From: an uncultured Ignavibacteriota bacterium
GTDB taxonomy: Bacteria; Bacteroidota; Ignavibacteria; UBA10030; UBA8401
Length of the DNA stretch: 64,000 nt
Direction of reading: 5' to 3'
NCBI GenBank assembly: GCA_903884005.1
Contig: CAISDA010000008.1
Coordinates: 1 to 64,000, forward strand
A program made the translations under genes and the position numbers. How positions within the stretch are numbered: position 1 is the first letter of the stretch; each line of letters starts with the position of its first letter. This document shows positions 26,557 to 35,767 of this stretch, in pieces. Under the pieces are notes generated by a model. The model was not told the origin of the DNA, made no database searches, and worked only from the letters and a program-made list of their open reading frames with translations.

Positions 26557-27933
26557 CTACGGCGCTTCGGTCAGATTATATTTTTGAATTTTTGTGTACA
26601 GGGTCTTCAAGCTGATGTCCAGGATCTTCGCCGACAAATTCTTGTTCCACTTCGTCCGTACCAGTACGCCCTCAATGTGGTCCTTCTCTATTTCATCCAG
26701 CGACACGGCGCTGCCGATCTTGCCGCTGCCCTCGCGGCCCGATCCCGTCGGTATCATATGCAGGGGCAATGCCAGATCCTTCGTACGGATGCCGTTGGCA
26801 TCGGCAAGAATGGCCGCCCGTTCCAGCACATTTTCAAGTTCACGCACATTGCCCGGCCAATCATATTCCGTCAGCACTTCCATCGCCTCGGGATCGATGG
26901 ACTTGCGCAGTCTCGGCGTGATCTTTTTTTCCATGATGGCATTCACCAGCAGCGGGATGTCCTCGCGCCGTTCGTAGAGCGACGGAAGCCGCAGCGTGAT
27001 CACGTTCAACCGGTAGAGCAGATCCTCACGGAAACGCGCCGCCCGTACCTCGTCTTCCAGATTCCTGTTTGTGGCGGAGATGATGCGCACATCCGTCTTG
27101 AGCGTCTGATTCCCGCCGACGCGCCTGAACTCGCCCGTTTGTATGAAACGCAGCAGCTTGGGCTGGAACAGCGAATTGATCTCCCCTATTTCGTCAAGGA
27201 ACAGCGTGCCGCCGTTGGCGATCTCGACCAGGCCCTGACGCATGGCATAGGCGTCGGTGAATGCCCCCTTCTCGTGCCCAAAGAGTTCGCTCTCAATGAG
27301 CGTATCCGGTATCGATGCGCAGTTCAATGCGACGAACGGCTTCTCCGAGCGGTCGCTGTTGCGGTGCATGAAATTCGCGAACAGTTCTTTGCCCGTGCCG
27401 CTTGCGCCTTCAATGAGCACGGTGGAATCCGTCGGCGCCACTTTGTTCGCCATCTCAAGCACGCGCATGAACGCGGGACTCTGGCCGATGAGCTGCGACG
27501 AGAGCGCAAGCCGCGATAGTTCCGTTTTCATCACCTTGTTTTCGATGACGAGCTGACGCCGCTCAAGCGCGCGCCGAAGCAGCGCATTGAGCTCGTCCAT
27601 CGAATACGGTTTTGTCAGGTAGTGGAACGCTCCGCGCTTCATGCATTCAACGGCGATGCGGACATCATCGACGCCGGTGAGCATGATCACCTGCGTGTCC
27701 AGGTAATGATCGCGGACGAATGCCAGCACTTCAAGTCCGTCCACGCGCGGCATCCTCACGTCCAACAGTACCGCGTCGAAAAATTTTTCCTGAAGCTGAT
27801 TGATGGCCTCGACGCCGTCTGCGGCGACTTCCACCGCGTACCCCTCGTCAGTCAGGATCGGTTTGAGGGCGTCGCGAAACGCTGATTCATCGTCGACGAC
27901 CAGAATGCTTGACATTGATTTATTCTTTGACAT
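26557..27933 (-). CDS. Sigma-54-dependent response regulator (NtrC family)
   Basis: A 458-residue three-domain activator. The receiver has phospho-Asp in DAVLLDVRMPRVDG and Lys in YLTKPYS. The AAA+ domain has Walker A EGASGTGKELF, Walker B GGTLFLDEIGEI and the sigma-54 contact loop written GAFTDA instead of GAFTGA. The C-terminal Fis-type helix-turn-helix is NLSAKILDISLKTLYTKIQK. The ATG at 27933 has AAAGGA at a better distance than the one at 27939. No kinase gene is adjacent. Regulated promoters of the -24/-12 type were not recognised in this window. Confidence 0.93.
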   Translation of the reverse strand: MSKNKSMSSILVVDDESAFRDALKPILTDEGYAVEVAADGVEAINQLQEKFFDAVLLDVRMPRVDGLEVLAFVRDHYLDTQVIMLTGVDDVRIAVECMKRGAFHYLTKPYSMDELNALLRRALERRQLVIENKVMKTELSRLALSSQLIGQSPAFMRVLEMANKVAPTDSTVLIEGASGTGKELFANFMHRNSDRSEKPFVALNCASIPDTLIESELFGHEKGAFTDAYAMRQGLVEIANGGTLFLDEIGEINSLFQPKLLRFIQTGEFRRVGGNQTLKTDVRIISATNRNLEDEVRAARFREDLLYRLNVITLRLPSLYERREDIPLLVNAIMEKKITPRLRKSIDPEAMEVLTEYDWPGNVRELENVLERAAILADANGIRTKDLALPLHMIPTGSGREGSGKIGSAVSLDEIEKDHIEGVLVRTKWNKNLSAKILDISLKTLYTKIQKYNLTEAP

Positions 27934-28078
27934 GGGCATATTCCTTTGTAAAAAAATATACTAAACGCCGAGGAGCGAAGCAAACCTTTCCGCCGCCCAT
28001 CTTTGAATATCACCGGGATTTTTTTTACTTTGTAGTGGGCGCCGCAGTATATGTGCTCTTACCAACTAGCCGATGTTC

Positions 28079-29077
28079 ATGAAAACAATTCTCATCGCCG
28101 ACGATAACGTAACCCACCTCCTTATGCTGAAGAAGACGCTGGCGCTGGAGGGATACGACATCCTTACCGCCCGCAACGGGAGGGAAGCTCTGGAGATGCT
28201 ACGCCGGCAGCCGGTGGAGTGCGTGCTCACCGACTGGATGATGCCCGAAATGGACGGGATTGAGCTTATTCGGCGCATTCGCGAGTCTGTCCGGCCCAGC
28301 CCGTCGATCGTCCTGATCACGGCTCTCGTTTCGGCCGATGCCTGCTGGAAGGCGATGTCTTCCGGAGCAGATGAATATATTTCCAAACCGTACGACCCGA
28401 ATGCTGTTGTTCAGACACTAAAGCGCCTGACCGCCGTCAAGCACCAAATACGGCCTATTCCTAAATACCCCGATCGTGTGTTCAAACGAGTACGCCCGCC
28501 TTTCGTCGGCATTGCTGTCGCTGCAAGTACAGGCGGACCCGATACCCTTATGCGTTTCTTTGCGGTGCTGCCGTTTCTCGCCGGTGCAGCCGTGTTTGTC
28601 GTGCTGCACGGCCCGGCATGGATGCTCAAAACGATGGTCGCCCAACTGCAAAAAACAACATCCATGACGGTCCGCCTGGCCGTCGACGGGATGGACACAC
28701 ATGCGGGCGAAATTTATCTCGCTCCGGGCGACAGGCATTTGGTCGTCGAAGAGGACTCGTTCATCCTGCACCTGACGGACAGTCCGCCTGAAAATTTCGT
28801 GAAGCCGGCAGCCGATCCGCTCTTTCGATCCGTTGCAATCGCCTTCGGCAGACACTCTATCGGGATCGTCATGACCGGCATGGGACACGACGGCTCCATC
28901 GGCTGCGGTTACATCTCGGCAGGCGGCGGCGTTGTGATCGTTCAGGATCCGAAGAGCGCCGTCATCGATTCGATGCCGCAATCGGTCGTGTCGCTCGGCC
29001 TCGCCGACGAGATCGCCCCGATCACCGCGATCCCCGAGGCCATCGTGCGCTATGTCTCGTCCATGCAGGAATTCTGA
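28079..29077 (+). CDS. cheB: CheB-type chemotaxis methylesterase with receiver domain
   Basis: A 332-residue protein. The receiver (residues 1-120) has phospho-Asp in CVLTDWMMPEMDG. The C-terminal methylesterase domain keeps the catalytic Ser in AVAASTGGPDTL, His in VVLHGPAWM and Asp in IVMTGMGHDGS. In the usual enzyme the His motif reads QHMPAGFT, so HGPAWM is a small deviation. CheB removes methyl groups from chemoreceptor glutamates. No cheA, cheR or receptor gene is nearby, so it is an orphan and could act on another system. An ATG at 28073 is also possible. Confidence 0.88.
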   Translation: MKTILIADDNVTHLLMLKKTLALEGYDILTARNGREALEMLRRQPVECVLTDWMMPEMDGIELIRRIRESVRPSPSIVLITALVSADACWKAMSSGADEYISKPYDPNAVVQTLKRLTAVKHQIRPIPKYPDRVFKRVRPPFVGIAVAASTGGPDTLMRFFAVLPFLAGAAVFVVLHGPAWMLKTMVAQLQKTTSMTVRLAVDGMDTHAGEIYLAPGDRHLVVEEDSFILHLTDSPPENFVKPAADPLFRSVAIAFGRHSIGIVMTGMGHDGSIGCGYISAGGGVVIVQDPKSAVIDSMPQSVVSLGLADEIAPITAIPEAIVRYVSSMQEF

Positions 29078-29081
29078 TCCG

Positions 29082-29219
29082 ATGCTGCTGCAGGCATACA
29101 AGGTTACCAATTATACGGGGCCCGGAATCTGCATCGACAGGACACCGCTGTGCGAAGGTTTTCTGCAGGGGGGGATGTTGGTTCGCCCGGCGGAGCCGAA
29201 CGCGAATTGTTCCGGCTGA
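29082..29219 (+). CDS. Possible 45-residue small protein
   Basis: A short open frame 4 bases after the cheB stop. The product begins MLLQAYKVTNYTGPG and has three Cys. It has no recognisable domain and no clear ribosome site beyond the cheB coding end. It may be translated by coupling, or be chance. Confidence 0.2.
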   Translation: MLLQAYKVTNYTGPGICIDRTPLCEGFLQGGMLVRPAEPNANCSG

Positions 29220-29237
29220 CGAGGGCGATTATGCCTT

Positions 29238-29265
29238 TTGACATTCGATGAAATTATCATAGATT
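29238..29265 (+). promoter_or_regulatory. Candidate promoter of the S9 peptidase-pyrF operon
   Basis: TTGACA (29238-29243), 16 bases, TAGATT (29260-29265). The -10 match is moderate. Confidence 0.4.
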
Positions 29266-29333
29266 CCATTGTGCGGCTCCGAATGAAAGCGGCTGGACCG
29301 GCACATCATCACATCTACACAGGGAGCACTCTA

Positions 29334-31376
29334 TTGAAACGAATAACCGTCATGTTTTTTTCGCTGATCCTGCTGTTCGGCAGCACGTGTGCACAATCCA
29401 AACGGCCGATGGAGATCGACGATCTCTTCCGCATCAAACGGATCGCAGATCCGCAGATCTCACCCGACGGAAAATTCGTGGCCTACGGTGTCGGCACTGT
29501 GGATAAGGAATCGAACCGCACGAATTACGACATCCACATTGTACCGGTGGACGGCGGCGCCGCACAGATCATCGGCGGGCCGAAGCAGGAACGCCATCCG
29601 CGGTGGTCGCCGGATGGAACAACGATCGCCTTCGAATCGAACCGCGACGGCGCGTCGCAGCTCTATCTCTACAACGTCGCAACGAAAGTCATCACGAAGC
29701 TGACATCCCTATCCTCCGAGGCGTCGCAGGCGGTGTGGTCGCCCGATGGACGATCCATCGCGTTTGTCTCCGCGGTGTTCCCCGAATTTTCGGAAAAGCC
29801 ATTCGCCGAATCCGACTCGCTCAATAAACAACAACAGGACGCGCGCGATAACAGCAAAGTGAAGGCGCGGATATTCACAAAACTCCTCTACCGCCACTGG
29901 GACAGCTGGGTGGACGACAAGCGCCTTCATATCTTCATTGTACCGGCCGCCGGCGGCTCGCCGCGCGATGTGACGCCGGGCGACCGGGACGCGCAGCCGC
30001 CCTCGATGACATTTTCGTTCGGCGACGATTTTGCCTTCTCTCCCGACGGCACGGAACTCGCCTATACGGCCACGCCTCTTCCTGTGCACGATGAATCGTG
30101 GAGCACCAACCACGACATCTACACCGTGAATTGTGCGACCGGCATACGCACGCAGATCACGTTCAACACTGCTGCCGACGGTTTCCCGCGCTACTCGCCG
30201 GACGGCCTCTTCCTGTCGTACCGCGCTCAGTCGCGCACCGGCTTCGAAGCGGACCGATGGCAGGTCATGCTCTACAATCGCTCGACGCATGAGATCCGCA
30301 GCCTCACGAAACAATGGGACCGCTCGGCCGGCGGACCGGAATGGTCTGCCGATTCGAAGACGCTCTTTTTCCAGGCTGAAGATCAGGCCGATCAACCGCT
30401 GTGGTCAATCTCGCGCGCAGGCGGTGAACCGAAAAGGCTCTACTCGGCCGGTGCAGTGCTCTCGTTTTCTCTCTCCGCCACGTCACGGATCGCGTTCTCT
30501 CGCGCGCTGATGACGCGCAGTCCCGAAGTGTTTATCTCGGACTCCGACGGCAGCAATGAACACCAGATCTCCGCAGACAACAACGAGCTCTTCGCCGGAC
30601 TCGATATTCCCGCACCCGAAAAAATTTGGTACATGGGCGCCAAGGTCAAGAACCAGGCGTGGCTCATCAGGCCGCCCGGCTTCGACCCGGCAAAAAAATA
30701 TCCGCTCATCTATCTCGTCCACGGCGGCCCGCAGGGTGCCTGGGAAAACGGCTGGTCCTTCCGCTGGTGCCCCGTGCTCTGGGCCGCACAGGGATACGTC
30801 ATCGTCGCGCCGAACCCGACGGGCAGCACGGGCTTCGGGCAAAAATTCACGGACGACATTTCACGCGATTGGGGCGGGAAGGTTTTCACCGATCTCATGA
30901 AGGGATTGGATTACGTTACCACAACGTATCCGTTTATCGATTCCACGCGCATGGCGGCTGCGGGCGCATCCTACGGCGGATACATGATGAACTGGTTCCA
31001 GGGGCATACCAAACGCTTCAAGACGCTCGTCACACACGACGGCACGTTTAACTTTTACAGCATGTACGGCGTGACGGAAGAAACCTGGTTCGATGAATGG
31101 GAACACGGCATTCCCTGGGAGACAAAAAATTTCGACAAATATTCTCCTCATAACGGTGCAAAGAATTTCTCGACGCCCAATCTCATCATCCACGGCGAAC
31201 TCGATTATCGGGTTCCCATCGCCGAGGGACTCAGTTTGTTCACAACGCTTCAGCGCAAAGGGATTCAATCGAAGTTTCTCTATTTCCCCGATGAGGGACA
31301 TTGGGTGTTGAAACCACAGAACAGTCAACTCTGGCACACCACGGTATTCAATTGGCTCAAGGACTTTCTCAAATGA
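29334..31376 (+). CDS. S9 family peptidase (DPP/acylaminoacyl-peptidase type), exported
   Basis: A 680-residue serine peptidase. It starts at TTG behind AGGGAG, giving a clean signal peptide MKRITVMFFSLILLFGSTCAQ. The N-terminal half is a beta-propeller with repeated PD40 motifs (ISPDGKFVAYG, WSPDGRSIAFV). The alpha/beta-hydrolase half has the nucleophile in GASYGGYMMNW, Asp in HGELDYRVPI and His in PDEGHWVLK. It should trim peptides in the periplasm. It shares ATGA overlap with pyrF, an unlikely functional partner, and is paralogous to the enzyme at 44151. Confidence 0.93.
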   Translation: MKRITVMFFSLILLFGSTCAQSKRPMEIDDLFRIKRIADPQISPDGKFVAYGVGTVDKESNRTNYDIHIVPVDGGAAQIIGGPKQERHPRWSPDGTTIAFESNRDGASQLYLYNVATKVITKLTSLSSEASQAVWSPDGRSIAFVSAVFPEFSEKPFAESDSLNKQQQDARDNSKVKARIFTKLLYRHWDSWVDDKRLHIFIVPAAGGSPRDVTPGDRDAQPPSMTFSFGDDFAFSPDGTELAYTATPLPVHDESWSTNHDIYTVNCATGIRTQITFNTAADGFPRYSPDGLFLSYRAQSRTGFEADRWQVMLYNRSTHEIRSLTKQWDRSAGGPEWSADSKTLFFQAEDQADQPLWSISRAGGEPKRLYSAGAVLSFSLSATSRIAFSRALMTRSPEVFISDSDGSNEHQISADNNELFAGLDIPAPEKIWYMGAKVKNQAWLIRPPGFDPAKKYPLIYLVHGGPQGAWENGWSFRWCPVLWAAQGYVIVAPNPTGSTGFGQKFTDDISRDWGGKVFTDLMKGLDYVTTTYPFIDSTRMAAAGASYGGYMMNWFQGHTKRFKTLVTHDGTFNFYSMYGVTEETWFDEWEHGIPWETKNFDKYSPHNGAKNFSTPNLIIHGELDYRVPIAEGLSLFTTLQRKGIQSKFLYFPDEGHWVLKPQNSQLWHTTVFNWLKDFLK

Positions 31377-32191
31377 ACTTCACCGATAAACTGAAATCCA
31401 TTCAAGAACAGAACGACAGTCTGCTGTGCGTCGGACTCGACACCGATATCGCGAAATTGCCCGCATCCCTTCGCGGGCGTCCCGATGCACAGCTTGAATT
31501 CAACAAGTGCATCATCGATGCCACGCGCGATCTTGTCTGCGCCTATAAGATCAATTTTGCTTTTTATGAAGGGCACGGCGCGCGCGGATGGGAAACCATT
31601 GTCGAGACGGCGCGGCATATTCCTTCGTCGATCGTCACCATCGCCGATGCAAAACGCGGCGACATCGGGAATTCGTCCTCCGCGTATGCCAAGGCGATCC
31701 TCCAGGATATGCGATTCGATTCGGTCACCGTCGCGCCGTATATGGGACGCGATTCGGTCGAGCCGTTTCTCTATTCGGAAGAGAAGGGGGTCTTCCTTCT
31801 TGCGCTGACATCGAATGAAGGCGCACGCGATTTTCAATTGATGAAAACCGGCCAGCGCCGATTCTTCGAGGAAGTGGTGCGAAAATCTTTAAAGTGGAAT
31901 GTGAAAAAAAATCTCGGCTATGTCGTGGGCGCAACGAAGGCATCGGAACTCAAAACTGTCCGCGCCATGGCGCCGACGGTGCCGCTCCTGATTCCCGGTG
32001 TGGGCGCACAGGGCGGTGACCTTAACAACGTCGTCCGTTTCGGCTGCGACAAAAATGGGGAGCTGGCAATTGTCAACGCCAGCCGCAGCGTGCTGTATGC
32101 GTCCAAAGGAGACGACTTCGCCGGCGCGGCCCGCCTCGAGGCAGGCCGCCTGCGCGATGCGATGAACAGCGTCAGGGAAAAATATTTCTAA
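31373..32191 (+). CDS. pyrF: Orotidine 5'-phosphate decarboxylase
   Basis: A 272-residue type 2 (long) OMP decarboxylase, the last step of UMP synthesis. The family signature TIADAKRGDIGNSS holds the catalytic Lys-Asp pair, and LLCVGLDTD opens the barrel. LLIPGVGAQGGDL is the phosphate-binding loop. The ATG overlaps the stop codon of the S9 peptidase gene, so the two are translationally coupled. Other pyrimidine genes are not nearby. Confidence 0.95.
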   Translation: MNFTDKLKSIQEQNDSLLCVGLDTDIAKLPASLRGRPDAQLEFNKCIIDATRDLVCAYKINFAFYEGHGARGWETIVETARHIPSSIVTIADAKRGDIGNSSSAYAKAILQDMRFDSVTVAPYMGRDSVEPFLYSEEKGVFLLALTSNEGARDFQLMKTGQRRFFEEVVRKSLKWNVKKNLGYVVGATKASELKTVRAMAPTVPLLIPGVGAQGGDLNNVVRFGCDKNGELAIVNASRSVLYASKGDDFAGAARLEAGRLRDAMNSVREKYF

Positions 32192-32211
32192 CGCACTTCG
32201 GTCATGAAAAA

Positions 32212-33774
32212 GTGGGGGGTACCCTCGTGGCTGCTCATTTCATTTCAGAAGAACTGCTCCGCCATCTGTGGAGCACACACTATCTTAACACCGCCGGCCT
32301 CTCGACCACCGACGGGAGATCGCTCACGGTCATCGAATGCGGCGTGCTCAATCGCGACAGCGGCCCCGACTTCCATAAGGCCGTCGTGGAGATCGGCGGT
32401 GTCCGATACAAAGGCGATATCGAATTTCACCGTTCGATGCACGATTGGCTCGCGCATCGCCATGGAAAAAATTCACGCTACAACAAGGTCATCCTGCACG
32501 TCGTGTTGAACGAGCCCGAGAAGCGCGTGCCGACGACGACCGAAAGCGGCCGCACCGTTCCCGTGCTCATATTGTCCGGCGCGCTGAGCACTCCGCTGGA
32601 AAAGATCGGCGACAACCTTGCACGCGAAGAATATTCGTCGAGAAGCGCCGCCATCCCGTGCTACCGCCGCAACGAGCACTGCCCCGCGTCCGTTCTTAAC
32701 CCGTGGCTCGCCACGTTGGCATCCGAAAGGCTCCGCGCCAAAACGGACCGGATGTTCCGTCGTCTCTGCGAGATCGTCGGTGAACAGGAACTGCTCGTGG
32801 CGGAACCTCGCCCGCTCTACGCCGAATTTCAAGAACACGACGATGCAGCCGATATTCCCCTGCCCGAACACACGGTGATGTCGAGTGAATTGCGCCGCGT
32901 GCTCGCCTGGGAACAACTGCTGTACGAAGGCATCATGGACGGGCTCGGATATTCAAAGAACAGGGAGCCCTTCGGCATACTCGCCCGCGAACTCACGATC
33001 CTCCGCATTAAAAAAATTGCGGCGTTCACCGAATTGCAGCCGTTCGATATTCAGGCCATGCTCTTCGCGTTCTCCGGCCTCCTCCCCGACATCGACACGA
33101 TCGACGACCAGCAGTCGAAAGTCACGGCTCATCAACTCCATACTTCCTGGGCCTCGGTGCGTCAATCCCTCGCGAGCGCCGGAGCCGAGCCGCTTCTCGC
33201 CCTTCCTCCGCTTCATCAGGCGGAGTGGACCTTCTCACCCACACGGCCATCAAATTTTCCCACGGTCCGATTGGCCGCTGCCGGCGTGCTCATTGCAAAG
33301 ATCCTCTCCGAACAATTGTTGCGGCGCATCATCGCGATCGTGGAGGAAAAATATCTGTCCCCCGGCACCAAACGTGACCAACTTCGGGGCATATTCGATC
33401 TCGGCCCGGATCTGTTCTGGTCGTTCCATTACGTGTTCGCCGAAGCGGCTGCCCGTCCGCATGCGCTCCTGGGAACCGCCCGCATCGACGAAATTATCGT
33501 GAATACCGTCATACCGCTTGCATTCTTGTATGGAAGGGTCTTCAACAGGAAGGATGTATGCGAACATATCCTCAACATCGCGCGCGAGGTGCCCGCTCTC
33601 GAAAATAATGCGATCCTCTGGAAAATGGAAAAGCAGCTCCTCCGGGGAAAAATTCATGTCGCTGCGGCGTTCCAGCAGCAAGGCGAGATCCAATTGTACA
33701 AAGAATACTGCCTGCGCGCCCGATGCTCCGAATGCGCCATCGGCAAAGAAATAGCGAAGGCGGCACCCCTCTGA
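32212..33774 (+). CDS. DUF2851 family protein
   Basis: A ~520-residue cytoplasmic protein of a family found mostly in Bacteroidota and Chlorobi. The conserved N-terminal block is ISEELLRHLWSTHYL, then VIECGVLNRDSGPDFHKAVVEI and YKGDIEFHRSMHDW, which has the look of a nuclease-like core (D-x-H, E-x-H residues). The C-terminus ends with a four-Cys motif pattern (YCLRARCSECAIGKE). No function has been proven to my knowledge. The start is GTG at 32212 or GTG at 32227; an ATG at 32204 is in another frame because of a G run. Confidence 0.85.
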   Translation: MGGTLVAAHFISEELLRHLWSTHYLNTAGLSTTDGRSLTVIECGVLNRDSGPDFHKAVVEIGGVRYKGDIEFHRSMHDWLAHRHGKNSRYNKVILHVVLNEPEKRVPTTTESGRTVPVLILSGALSTPLEKIGDNLAREEYSSRSAAIPCYRRNEHCPASVLNPWLATLASERLRAKTDRMFRRLCEIVGEQELLVAEPRPLYAEFQEHDDAADIPLPEHTVMSSELRRVLAWEQLLYEGIMDGLGYSKNREPFGILARELTILRIKKIAAFTELQPFDIQAMLFAFSGLLPDIDTIDDQQSKVTAHQLHTSWASVRQSLASAGAEPLLALPPLHQAEWTFSPTRPSNFPTVRLAAAGVLIAKILSEQLLRRIIAIVEEKYLSPGTKRDQLRGIFDLGPDLFWSFHYVFAEAAARPHALLGTARIDEIIVNTVIPLAFLYGRVFNRKDVCEHILNIAREVPALENNAILWKMEKQLLRGKIHVAAAFQQQGEIQLYKEYCLRARCSECAIGKEIAKAAPL

Positions 33775-33804
33775 CCCGTCGTCAGTATGTGTGCCGCCTT
33801 CGCT
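33753..33804. terminator. Strong hairpin over the end of the DUF2851 gene
   Basis: A 14-bp perfect stem (33753-33766 with 33791-33804) around a 24-base loop that contains the stop codon. There is no T-run. It lies between convergent genes and may end transcription or protect the 3' end. Confidence 0.5.
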
Positions 33805-33875
33805 TATGTATCGCATACGCTGCATTCGATGACACAGAGGCCGGATCTCCCGAGACCCGTGCCCGTGCGCCCGCC

Positions 33876-34817
33876 CTAGAACATCTGGTCGCCCGTCATG
33901 AGGTTCACTCTGAACCCGCGCCCGTCTCCCGTGATGCCGATCATGCCTACTCCGCCGCCGAGCGTGATGGTGAATGTGCGGTCGATGGTCTTTTCGTTAT
34001 ACGCGGTACCTCGCTGCACTGTCACGGTGGCCTTGTACGTGCCGGAAATCGTCCCCGTGGTCTGGTTCGATAAATTTCTTCTCGTAAATATCGTTGAGTT
34101 CGCGCGGAACCGCGGACCTGTGACATCGGTGAATGTCATGGTTACCGTATGATCCAATGTCCGCACCGCGTTCGCCGTTGTGATGGTGTCGAGTCCCGAT
34201 TGAATATAGGGGACATCGGAGTTCACGGTGACGAGATTCGTGTTTGCATTGGTGGCGATGAATGATGCCGACAGGCTTTTCAATAGATGATGAACGCGCG
34301 GCGTTTTATATTCACCCGTGCCGCTCACAAGGATCTTCTTGATGACAGTTGCCGTATCGACACTGCTGCCGTTTTGCACTCTCCAATATCGCTGCGGCAC
34401 ATTGTTCTTCAAGTACTGAATTCTATAGGTGCGCGACATGCGCGCATAATATTGGTCGCTCGGCGTATTCAATTGGTGTGTCACGGTCATCGTCCACCAG
34501 CCGGTCGCAGGATCGTACGTCGAATCCACGAGCCCCGTCGACATCGTTCCGTATTCCTTCGACATGCCAGAGGCAAGGCCTGCGATGCCGTCGGGCCCGG
34601 CCAAGGTAATGATATCCCCGATCGAGTTCGAGCCTCCTCCGCTGCCGTCACCAACCGCGCCCGCAATCGAAGCCACGACATCGTCTGTCGCGGTTGCGTC
34701 CATTTGTGCCTGCATAGGCCCTTCCTGCTTGTGGCATCCGGTAATGAGAGTTGCCGCCAGCAGTACGGCACATGCGCCTGCCAGGAACAGCCGTTTCGTG
34801 AACATCGTTGTCTGCAT
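33876..34817 (-). CDS. Lipoprotein of unknown function
   Basis: A 313-residue lipoprotein. MFTKRLFLAGACAVLLAA leads to the lipobox LITGC; the mature part begins HKQEGPMQAQM and is then beta-rich with many Thr and Ser. There are no recognised domains. AAGGAGT lies 5 bases before the ATG at 34817, so the longer in-frame start at 34904 is rejected. It is transcribed toward the DUF2851 gene. It should face the periplasm or the cell surface. Confidence 0.75.
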   Translation of the reverse strand: MQTTMFTKRLFLAGACAVLLAATLITGCHKQEGPMQAQMDATATDDVVASIAGAVGDGSGGGSNSIGDIITLAGPDGIAGLASGMSKEYGTMSTGLVDSTYDPATGWWTMTVTHQLNTPSDQYYARMSRTYRIQYLKNNVPQRYWRVQNGSSVDTATVIKKILVSGTGEYKTPRVHHLLKSLSASFIATNANTNLVTVNSDVPYIQSGLDTITTANAVRTLDHTVTMTFTDVTGPRFRANSTIFTRRNLSNQTTGTISGTYKATVTVQRGTAYNEKTIDRTFTITLGGGVGMIGITGDGRGFRVNLMTGDQMF

Positions 34818-35084
34818 AAGTACTCCTTGCTGTTGTGTATGAGTGAAGTGGTATACGCTTTCGGTGCTCGGTGTCATGACTATTACAGACGGATCTGTCT
34901 GCATTCAACCATGTGACACGGGCACCCTTCTTTTGGTTTAAAGCCATATGCTGCCGCACACCGTTCCCGCTGCCGGCATGCCTGGTGCAGGGAAGGGACT
35001 CCGCGCGACCGGGTGCACAGACACCGTGGCCGCGATGCACGTTTCCTGGGAAAATTGCATATTGAAGGAAAGCACAGAGACGTC

Positions 35085-35651
35085 ATGACGGCATTACTGC
35101 AAAACCTCGAAGAAATATTTTCCACCTATGCGGCACGGTCCCTTCCGGATCAATCCGGACGGCGGGCAGCGGTGCTCGTTCCGCTTGTCCTATCCCCGGC
35201 CGGCATTCAACTCCTGCTCACGAAGCGGACCGATACCGTCGAGCATCACAAAGGGCAAATATCTTTTCCCGGAGGCGCGGCCGACGAATCGGATGTGTCG
35301 CTCATTGGTACTGCGCTGCGCGAAGCCTTTGAAGAGATCGGGCTGCCGTCCGATGCCGTCCGTATTCTGGGCATGCTCGATGAAGTCTGGACTCCCAGCG
35401 GTTTTCTCATCACTCCTATCATCGGGGTAATCGCGGCGATGCCCCTCTTGCTGCCCAACCCTGCGGAGGTCCAGGAGATCATCTCCATCCCCTTCATGGA
35501 TTTCTTCCAGAAGAACAACGTGCGCACGGAAGTACGACAGACAGGGGGTACCGACCGCCTTGTCTATTTTTACGATGTCGGCGCCGAACCGGTGTGGGGC
35601 GCGACCGCGCTCATCATCCATCGGCTGGTGGCGCTTCTTGACGAGGGCTGA
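35085..35651 (+). CDS. Nudix hydrolase, CoA pyrophosphatase type
   Basis: A 188-residue NudL/UPF0035-type Nudix enzyme, which splits coenzyme A and its oxidised forms. The Nudix box reads GAADESDVSLIGTALREAFE and continues EIGL; it is preceded by HHKGQISFPGG, the UPF0035 signature of CoA-cleaving members. The ATG at 35085 is preferred over a longer in-frame start at 35013, which would add a basic tail not seen in the family. Confidence 0.9.
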   Translation: MTALLQNLEEIFSTYAARSLPDQSGRRAAVLVPLVLSPAGIQLLLTKRTDTVEHHKGQISFPGGAADESDVSLIGTALREAFEEIGLPSDAVRILGMLDEVWTPSGFLITPIIGVIAAMPLLLPNPAEVQEIISIPFMDFFQKNNVRTEVRQTGGTDRLVYFYDVGAEPVWGATALIIHRLVALLDEG

Positions 35652-35767
35652 CGGGACCGCTGACTATCGGGCGTTTGTATTCATTATTGCTTTTCATGCC
35701 CGATTTCTGTAATTTTTAAGGTTACAGATCAAGTCAACTATTGTATTTTTGAATCAAGGAGCGATGT

